Shown: piece by piece, positions 62,501 to 64,000 of the stretch
Numbering within the stretch: position 1 is the first letter of the stretch
Layout: each line of letters begins with the position of its first letter
NCBI GenBank assembly: GCA_902611605.1
Contig: CACMAH010000004.1
Span: 1 to 64,000, forward strand
Length of the DNA stretch: 64,000 nucleotides
Direction of reading: 5' to 3'
Source of the DNA: an uncultured Alphaproteobacteria bacterium
Lineage (GTDB): Bacteria; Pseudomonadota; Alphaproteobacteria; Rhodobacterales; Rhodobacteraceae
Notes under the pieces: model-generated
What the model was told of the DNA's origin: nothing
The model's input: the letters and a program-made list of their open reading frames with translations, nothing else
The model's database searches: none
Position numbers and translations under genes: made by a program

Positions 62501-64000
<1,500 letters not shown>

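Overview
64 kb of an AT-rich bacterial chromosome. Gene content suggests a marine, streamlined alphaproteobacterium; this is inference and I ran no phylogeny. Most of the window is dense metabolic sequence: HMG-CoA lyase/enoyl-CoA hydratase/acyl-CoA dehydrogenase, an inositol-type iolC-iolB-aldolase set, a complete ligase-associated DNA-repair cluster (Lig, MBL exonuclease, Lhr-type helicase, phosphoesterase), a GMC/ALDH/IPMDH-like catabolic set, a B12/iron-type ABC importer, ilvD, kdsA, bioY, a catabolic cluster with a polar amino-acid ABC importer, amidase and two ureohydrolases, and a right-hand block with guaA, an MttB-family methyltransferase, tpiA, Fe-S assembly genes and tgt (cut by the window end). 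The most notable region is about 49.7-59.6 kb. (1) guaA is split into two ORFs by a 1-nt shift in an A7 run. (2) Downstream of guaA, degenerate direct copies of its 3' end (core TCCCACTCAA) lie at about 58.08, 57.53, 51.10 and 50.17 kb. They bracket a compositionally foreign Type I restriction-modification operon and two smaller cargo segments, which looks like the footprint of serial integration at guaA with no integrase left. (3) A decayed GNAT acetyltransferase lies just beyond. I also report an unannotated 2OG-Fe(II) oxygenase remnant, a shared intergenic element upstream of catabolic operons, intercistronic hairpins, and a three-domain kinase/M23/aminotransferase protein.
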